From Flavobacterium aquidurense (GTDB lineage Bacteria > Bacteroidota > Bacteroidia > Flavobacteriales > Flavobacteriaceae), in contig FNPS01000007.1 in NCBI GenBank assembly GCA_900107365.1, positions 248,001 through 312,000 on the forward strand: a DNA stretch of 64,000 bases. The letters run 5' to 3'. This document shows, one piece after another, positions 59,280 through 64,000 of this stretch. The translations under genes and the position numbers were made by a program. The notes under the pieces were generated by a model, which saw nothing but the letters and a program-made list of their open reading frames with translations, made no database searches and was not told where the DNA came from. Each line of letters begins with the position of its first letter. The first letter of the stretch is position 1.

Positions 59280-60811
59280 TATTTCGTTTCAATATCAATT
59301 AGTTTTTGCCCATTTTTTCCAAGATAATTCAAAAGAAGCTTTTCATAAACTTTGTAGCCATCGTCAACGTTGGTAAAAATGAGTAAGCCTTGTTTTGTTT
59401 TTGGAAGAAGAAAAAACAGTGTTTGAACACCTTGGTCAGCGCCACCGTGCGACAAGGCGTAATTATCATTTCCTAAGTCATAAATCTCAAAACCCAAACC
59501 AAAGTATTTGTCTTTTTTATTTTGAGTCACCTGATGCGAATTCATCTCTTCAAAAACCTTTTTACTCAAACCGTCGCCATTCATGACACTGCATAAAAAA
59601 GTGCCATAATCCTGAATTGTAGTTAATAAATCATCGGCGGCATTTGCGGTTTTGTTTTTAACGGGTTCGTAAGCGTTTCCTTTGTTGCCGTAGTTAACCG
59701 CATATCTGGAAACATCGCTTATGTCATTCCAAATAAATTTTGTGTCATTCATTTTTAGTGGTTTAAAAATCAATTCATTCGCTAATTGATCTAATGTTTT
59801 GTGAAATTTCTTTTCTAAAGCTCGTCGCAAATATTCCATTCCTTCACCTGAGTATGAGTATTGAGTTCCTGGTTTAAATTTGAAATCTAGTTTTTTAGAT
59901 TGATTCATAAATCTCCAGTTCGGGAAACCAGTTTGGTGGCTTAAAATGATTCTTGTAGTTAACAATTTATGGTTCGGATCATTGGCAATATCCGGATCGA
60001 TCCAATACTTGTCTAAAGGCTCGTCTAAATTCCATTTTCCCTGACTTACTAATTTCAAAGCCACGATTGTTGTGACCGGTTTGGTTAATGAAGCGACATT
60101 CCAAATAGTGTTGTAGGGCGCAGCAACTCCCTTTTTAAGTTCACCAAATACTTTTATTTCCTGAAGTTTTCCGTTGTTGATAATTCCAATTCCTAAAGTT
60201 GGAATATTATTTTGTTGCAGCCATTTTGTGATTTCCTCATCATTGTCAAAAATGGTTGATGTGGTTCCGGCTGTGCTGGTATTTTGATGGTCGTAACTAA
60301 AGGATCTTTTTAATTTCCAGATACCATTTTCTAAAAGCCAAACGTGAGTAAATTTAGCTGTACTGCCAAAATGTTCTTTTGCATCTGAGAGCGATTCATT
60401 TTTACCTACCGATTTTTCATAAAATTGATGAATACCCATTTGTATCGCGCCATATAAAACACCTTTTTTGTATAAAGGATAGACTTCAGTAGAATTTGGC
60501 ACCAAATATCTCCGGGATTGATAGGTTCCGGTATTGGCGCACAAGCCTTTTTTTAATGTTTGTAGAAATTTGTTTTTATCAGAAATACTGTCTTTGTCGT
60601 GATAAAATTCAAAATCGTTGGCTAATAAATTTTCAAACTGTTTTATGTCGCAAGTATTGAAGCCAACATTAAAAAGAAGGCTGTCTTTGGACATGATGGT
60701 TTTGTATAATTCCGAGTTTTTTTCTTCCTGGGAAAATCCAAATTGGATTTGGAAGAACAGGATTCCAATTAAAAAGCTTTTTAAATGGAAAATTGATTTG
60801 TTGATTTTCAT
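59279..60811 (-). CDS. Fusion of SnoaL-like (DUF4440) domain and serine hydrolase
   Basis: The 510-residue exported protein has a signal peptide (SFLIGILFFQIQFGFSQ). A DUF4440/SnoaL-like domain (about 35-165) resembles the downstream gene (SKDSLLFNVGFNTCDIKQFE, DFEFYHDKDS). A class C beta-lactamase-like domain follows (about 195-505) with the Ser in VASLTKPVTTIVALKLVSQG, the YSYSGEGM segment and SHGGADQG. The downstream gene starts within the TAA stop (TAATG). Confidence 0.82.
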   Translation of the reverse strand: MKINKSIFHLKSFLIGILFFQIQFGFSQEEKNSELYKTIMSKDSLLFNVGFNTCDIKQFENLLANDFEFYHDKDSISDKNKFLQTLKKGLCANTGTYQSRRYLVPNSTEVYPLYKKGVLYGAIQMGIHQFYEKSVGKNESLSDAKEHFGSTAKFTHVWLLENGIWKLKRSFSYDHQNTSTAGTTSTIFDNDEEITKWLQQNNIPTLGIGIINNGKLQEIKVFGELKKGVAAPYNTIWNVASLTKPVTTIVALKLVSQGKWNLDEPLDKYWIDPDIANDPNHKLLTTRIILSHQTGFPNWRFMNQSKKLDFKFKPGTQYSYSGEGMEYLRRALEKKFHKTLDQLANELIFKPLKMNDTKFIWNDISDVSRYAVNYGNKGNAYEPVKNKTANAADDLLTTIQDYGTFLCSVMNGDGLSKKVFEEMNSHQVTQNKKDKYFGLGFEIYDLGNDNYALSHGGADQGVQTLFFLLPKTKQGLLIFTNVDDGYKVYEKLLLNYLGKNGQKLIDIETK

Positions 60812-60887
60812 TTTGTGATTGATTATGATTGATGATTTTGCAAAACTAAATCAATCCTAATTCTCAAAATTGTATAAATGCGAAATG

Positions 60888-61682
60888 TTATCTTTTTTTG
60901 GAAAGAAAATACAAATCTGAATTGAACATTTTCGGAGTTGTTTTCGTCACATCTTTGAATTGTTTTATAAAATGCGACTGATCAAAATATTGATTGTAAA
61001 GTGCAACATCGGTTAGTTTTAATTTATCCAACCCAGAATTCACCATTTGATCGACCGATTTTCTGAATTTCAGAATCTGAATGTATTTTTTAATCGTTAG
61101 TCCGGTTGCCGATTTAAATTTAATTTGAAGTATTCGCTGCGAAGCATTTAAACTTTTCCCGATGTCTGAAACGGAAATCTCTTCATTATGAAGTTTGATG
61201 ATTTCGCAGATTCTTTCAATTGTATTTTTTGAGGTATTAATAGAATATAATTTTTCAAAGTAGGTATTAATCGTATTTAATAAAACAGAAATATCGCTGT
61301 TTAAATTTACTTTAAAAGGCAATTCAGCCGAATCTATTTTGATTATAGAATCGGTAAAATTGTTTAAATCATACTTTGGAAAAAACGAAAGTGTCCAGGC
61401 GTGTAGTTGTATAATGGTAACTTTAGTTTTCGGCTGAATATTAACCAAAACCTTGTTGGTCATTTGCGAACAAAAGTAAAAACCTTCGTCCATTACATAT
61501 TTGTTTTTGCTGGTATGAACTTCTATTGCATTTCCACTCACAATTGCAAGATTAAAACAGCCATTGGGTAAAACGAGTTTGTTTTCAATGAGGCTTTCGC
61601 CAGTGCTGTTGTCAAGACACCAAATTTTATTGACGAACCTTTCGCAAGTTTTGCTGACATAATGTTCGGAATATAGGTTCAT
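60888..61682 (-). CDS. AraC-family transcriptional regulator
   Basis: The 264-residue protein has an N-terminal sensor (about 1-150) with no membrane helix. The C-terminal AraC HTH (about 165-262) reads EEISVSDIGKSLNASQRILQ, KSATGLTIKKYIQILKFRKS and YNQYFDQSHFIKQFKDVTKT. Located upstream of the serine hydrolase fusion gene on the same strand; a regulatory link is possible. The effector cannot be guessed. Confidence 0.8.
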   Translation of the reverse strand: MNLYSEHYVSKTCERFVNKIWCLDNSTGESLIENKLVLPNGCFNLAIVSGNAIEVHTSKNKYVMDEGFYFCSQMTNKVLVNIQPKTKVTIIQLHAWTLSFFPKYDLNNFTDSIIKIDSAELPFKVNLNSDISVLLNTINTYFEKLYSINTSKNTIERICEIIKLHNEEISVSDIGKSLNASQRILQIKFKSATGLTIKKYIQILKFRKSVDQMVNSGLDKLKLTDVALYNQYFDQSHFIKQFKDVTKTTPKMFNSDLYFLSKKR

Positions 61683-61716
61683 GTGGTTTTTATAGTAAAG
61701 TGCAGCTTTAGCTTCC

Positions 61717-62256
61717 TTATTCTAATTTAACTTGGGCTGACTGAATTTTTAGTGAATTTACTAATTCTTTAAATGAATTAACATACTTATCAAATTCAAT
61801 TTTGTCTTTAGTTGACAGTACTGCAGTGAATATGCTTGTTTTAGATTCTATAACAAGTAGAGCTTCTGTTCTTGAATCAGGATAAATGTAACAAACTAGT
61901 CTATAGTTTCCAGTTAAGAAATTATCTGCTTTGATGTTTTGAAATTTAAAATCTAATTGTTCAATTTTTACATCTGGAATATTATTTTTTAATCCCGAAT
62001 TATTTCCTTCAATCCACAAGTTTAAGTCAGGGGCTGAATCGTAATCTAATCCATAAACATACATGTAAGTCATATCACTAACATTAGTTTCATCAGGTTT
62101 TATTAGAAAAGGGATTTGATCATTCTGGGCTTGAATCCAATTTTTAGGAATGTCTACAAAAATTAAGTGTTTCCTTCCGGTCAGCATTTTTGTTTGTGCA
62201 TATGAATTTAAGCAACATGTAAGAACTAAAAGGAGTAGAACAATTTTTTTTATCAT
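61717..62256 (-). CDS. Exported hypothetical protein
   Basis: The 179-residue protein has a signal peptide (IVLLLLVLTCCLNSYAQ) and a mature alpha/beta pattern: KMLTGRKHLIFVDIPKNWIQ, YVYGLDYDSAPDLNLWIEGN, FLTGNYRLVCYIYPDSRTEA. I recognise no family. It lies 34 bases upstream of the AraC regulator on the same strand. Confidence 0.6.
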   Translation of the reverse strand: MIKKIVLLLLVLTCCLNSYAQTKMLTGRKHLIFVDIPKNWIQAQNDQIPFLIKPDETNVSDMTYMYVYGLDYDSAPDLNLWIEGNNSGLKNNIPDVKIEQLDFKFQNIKADNFLTGNYRLVCYIYPDSRTEALLVIESKTSIFTAVLSTKDKIEFDKYVNSFKELVNSLKIQSAQVKLE

Positions 62257-62337
62257 AAGATTTTATAGAAAAATAGTTGATTTAAATCAGTTTTTCAGAA
62301 GAAAAAAGAGGTTTTTATGAGGAGCTAAAATAGTAAT

Positions 62338-62949
62338 TTAATGAGTAAAAAAAGGATGAATAAATTCATTAAAATATTCTCTCTTAGTATTTTTCCATTC
62401 CTCCAAAATTACACTATAGTAAACATCATCTTTACTCTTCCCTTCAGAATCAACATAATTATTTCTAAAGACACCCTCTTTAATCGCACCCAGTTTCTCA
62501 ATTGCTCTTTGTGATTTTTTGTTCTCTAAGTCAGCACTAAATTGTATTCTTTTAAATTGAATTTTTTCGAAACCAAAATTCAATAACTCATATTTACAAG
62601 CTTTGTTCAAACCCGTTCCCTGAAATGCTTTTCCGTACCAGGTCCAGCCAATTTCGCATTTTTGACTTGCGTGATTTAAGTAGCCGTATCTTGTACTTCC
62701 GGCAACTTTATTGGTGGCTTTATCAATAATTAAAAAAGGATAACAAATTCCGTCTGCTTTTTGTTTTAAAGTATTTTGAATATAGTTTTCAAAGTCAGTC
62801 TCGGTTCGCACATACATTCCCATATATTTCCAGATTTCATCATCAAAAATGATTTCTTTGAGTTCGATGTTTCTTTCGTTTTCAAATGGAAGTAATAAAA
62901 CGCGTTCGTTTTCTAAAATGATGTTTGATTGTAAAAGCAGACTGTTCAT
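62338..62949 (-). CDS. GNAT family N-acetyltransferase (RimJ/RimL-like)
   Basis: The 203-residue form has the ribosomal-protein-alanine acetyltransferase pattern: ILENERVLLLPFENERNIEL, IDKATNKVAGSTRYGYL, EIGWTWYGKAFQGTGLNKACKY and FKRIQFSADLENKKSQRAIE KLGAIKEG. I chose the ATG at 62949 rather than the first in-frame ATG (62991); the family N-terminus begins there and the extra residues lie in GCG-word repeats. Substrate unknown. Confidence 0.82.
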   Translation of the reverse strand: MNSLLLQSNIILENERVLLLPFENERNIELKEIIFDDEIWKYMGMYVRTETDFENYIQNTLKQKADGICYPFLIIDKATNKVAGSTRYGYLNHASQKCEIGWTWYGKAFQGTGLNKACKYELLNFGFEKIQFKRIQFSADLENKKSQRAIEKLGAIKEGVFRNNYVDSEGKSKDDVYYSVILEEWKNTKREYFNEFIHPFFTH

Positions 62950-63085
62950 TGGATTAGTTTTAGGTTTTGCCACAAAGTCACAAAGTCGCAAAGTTTTTTT
63001 CTCGCAGATCTCACAGATCTGGCTGATTTTTTTTAAATCATTTTAATCCTTTAATCTGTGGCTATAAAAAACTTTGCGCGTTTGC

Positions 63086-63103
63086 TCCCGATAGTTATCG
63101 GGA
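63086..63103. repeat. REP-like palindrome TCCCGATAG-TTATCGGGA
   Basis: A near-perfect 18-base palindrome; the flanks GC and TTGCG match the reverse complement of the copy at 49695-49712. Confidence 0.75.
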
Positions 63104-63183
63104 TTGCGGGATTATTTCTTTAGCGAAAGTAGCGTTTTTCGGATTTCTAATAAATCTATAAAAACGAGATTTTGTTATGAAAA

Positions 63184-63310
63184 CGAGTGCTGCATGAGGG
63201 ATAGAAACGGCATCTCCCGATTTAGAAAAACAAGGCTTTTTAGCCGTAGTTTTTGTTAATTGGGAATATAGTGGATAGCCCGACCCGCTTTTTTCGGCGG
63301 GTCATGCCCA
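63184..63310 (+). ncRNA. Structured RNA candidate, possibly Flavo-1
   Basis: The stretch has GAGGGATAGAAACGGCATC, a stem AAAAAC-aa-GGCT-tttt-AGCC-gta-GTTTTT, then GTGGATAGCCCGACCCGC, loop TTTTTTCG, GCGGGTC, ATGCCC. The final stem GACCCGC (63282-63288) pairs with GCGGGTC (63297-63303) perfectly. From memory the strings GGGATAGAARCGGCATC and GGATAGCCCGACCC recur in flavobacterial intergenic regions and are close to the Flavo-1 motif; not searched. Confidence 0.55.
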
Positions 63311-63394
63311 TATAAATCATAAATATTTCCTTTATTTTTAAGCTCTTGTAGAATTATTACTTATTTTTACGATCTTATATTTAGATTTTTCTTG

Positions 63395-64000
63395 ATGCAA
63401 ACTTCACTAAAAATTGCTGTTGTAGGTTCTGGATTAGTAGGATCGTTACTGGCAATTTATCTTAAAAAAGCAGGCCACACCGTTCATGTTTATGATCGTA
63501 GTCCTGATATTCGCAAAATTAATTTTTCGGGTCGTTCTATTAATCTGGCTATGTCTAATCGTGGCTGGAGGGCGCTTGACGGTGTTGGCGTTGGAGATGC
63601 GGTTCGTGAAATCGCGATTCCGATGGGAAAACGTGCCATTCATTTGGTCGATAAACTCAATTTTCAGAATTACGGGCAGGAAGGCGAATCCATTTATTCG
63701 ATTTCGAGGGGAACTTTAAATCGGAAAATGATTGATCTTGCTGAAGAAGCCGGAGCAGAATTTTTGTTTGACCAAAAAATCTGGGATGTGACACTGAGTG
63801 ATGCGACTTTGCATATTGGCGAAACCGAAAGAGGCGAGTGGGAAGAGAAGAAATACGATATGGTTTTTGGTGCCGATGGCGCTTTTTCAAGAATTCGTCA
63901 CCGAATGCAGCGCCAGAGCATGTTTAATTATTCGCAGGAATTTTTGAATATGGGCTACAAAGAATTAAATATTCCGGCCAATCCTGATGGTACTCATAAA
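63395..64000 (+). CDS. kmo: Kynurenine 3-monooxygenase, 5' part (continues past window)
   Basis: The first 202 codons are present. It begins MQTSLKIAVVGSGLVGSLLA, the FAD Rossmann fingerprint, and contains INLAMSNRGWRALDGVG and YSISRGTLNRKMIDLAEEAG, then GADGAFSRIRHRM (the second FAD motif D-G). It hydroxylates kynurenine for the NAD route that uses kynU upstream in the window. The ORF is open to the window end, so it is partial because of the window. Confidence 0.9.
   Translation, partial: MQTSLKIAVVGSGLVGSLLAIYLKKAGHTVHVYDRSPDIRKINFSGRSINLAMSNRGWRALDGVGVGDAVREIAIPMGKRAIHLVDKLNFQNYGQEGESIYSISRGTLNRKMIDLAEEAGAEFLFDQKIWDVTLSDATLHIGETERGEWEEKKYDMVFGADGAFSRIRHRMQRQSMFNYSQEFLNMGYKELNIPANPDGTHK

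Larger units (their letters stand above)
62950..63394. other. 445-base gap before kmo: repeats and a structured RNA
   Basis: No ORF is supported. From left to right it holds CACAAAGTCGCAAAG words (62966-62999), GCAGATCTCACAGATCTGGC (63003-63022), the REP-like palindrome (63086-63103), the RNA candidate (63184-63310) and a TATTTTTACG element at 63362. Confidence 0.7.

Noticed and set aside
1..64000. tRNA, rRNA, CRISPR, prophage or insertion sequence
   Set aside because: I looked for cloverleaf arms, repeated direct spacers and transposase motifs and found none.

Overview
The window looks like a chromosomal segment of a Flavobacterium-type member of the Bacteroidota (family Flavobacteriaceae is an inference). 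The DNA is AT-rich. Recognisable promoters carry the Bacteroidota -7 element TAnnTTTG. Many gene starts lack a Shine-Dalgarno sequence. The gene set includes a SusC-like/TonB-type receptor, DUF3857 proteins, a DAHP synthase-chorismate mutase fusion, kynurenine-route NAD genes and a possible SprA-like outer membrane protein. I found no tRNA, rRNA, CRISPR array, prophage or intact insertion sequence. Most of the window is ordinary core genome with many intergenic repeats.

Layout. 0-11.6 kb is mostly envelope: a phosphate-selective-type porin, a GT-B glycosyltransferase, a Lys/Ala repeat protein, a 1143-residue outer membrane barrel, two small DUF5808 membrane proteins, an XRE regulator, a membrane-anchored AraC regulator and a TonB-type receptor. 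12-22 kb is housekeeping: aspartate kinase, GNAT, fructose-1,6-bisphosphatase, TerB, then a tight HupE - dCMP deaminase - S41 protease cluster, small lipoproteins, a mini FAD protein, MarC and a DUF3109 protein. 22.4-26.1 kb is class I ribonucleotide reductase (nrdB, nrdA). 27.2-29.8 kb is a DUF1800/DUF1501 pair, followed by a HigBA toxin-antitoxin module.

30.7-35.2 kb is the phenylalanine/tyrosine operon (pheA, aminotransferase, tyrA, DAHP synthase-chorismate mutase). Before it I find a complete, unannotated transcription attenuator: promoter, a 26-codon leader peptide packed with Phe and Tyr codons, an antiterminator segment and an intrinsic terminator 6 bases before pheA. This is the best-supported discovery in the window. 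35.3-45.5 kb holds rsgA, a frameshifted four-helix-bundle (23S intervening sequence type) gene inside a near-perfect inverted repeat, dtd, four tandem DUF3857/transglutaminase-like genes (three have lost the catalytic Cys) and a MazG-type pyrophosphohydrolase. 45.6-49.7 kb holds aroA, queA and kynU. 50-62.9 kb holds a 603-residue protein of unknown family, an AsmA-like protein, a penicillin acylase, serine hydrolases with SnoaL-like partners, an AraC regulator, a small exported protein and a GNAT. The window ends inside kmo, which is preceded by a probable structured RNA (possibly Flavo-1).

A second theme is the intergenic DNA. At least eight gaps contain paired inverted arrays of short iterated words (AGAACCTT, CAGTTTTC, GTTTCAAG, AATTGTGAATT, ATATAAG, ACCACAGAG and others). 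The pairs usually bracket an intrinsic terminator or a small gene. The words differ from site to site but the architecture is the same.
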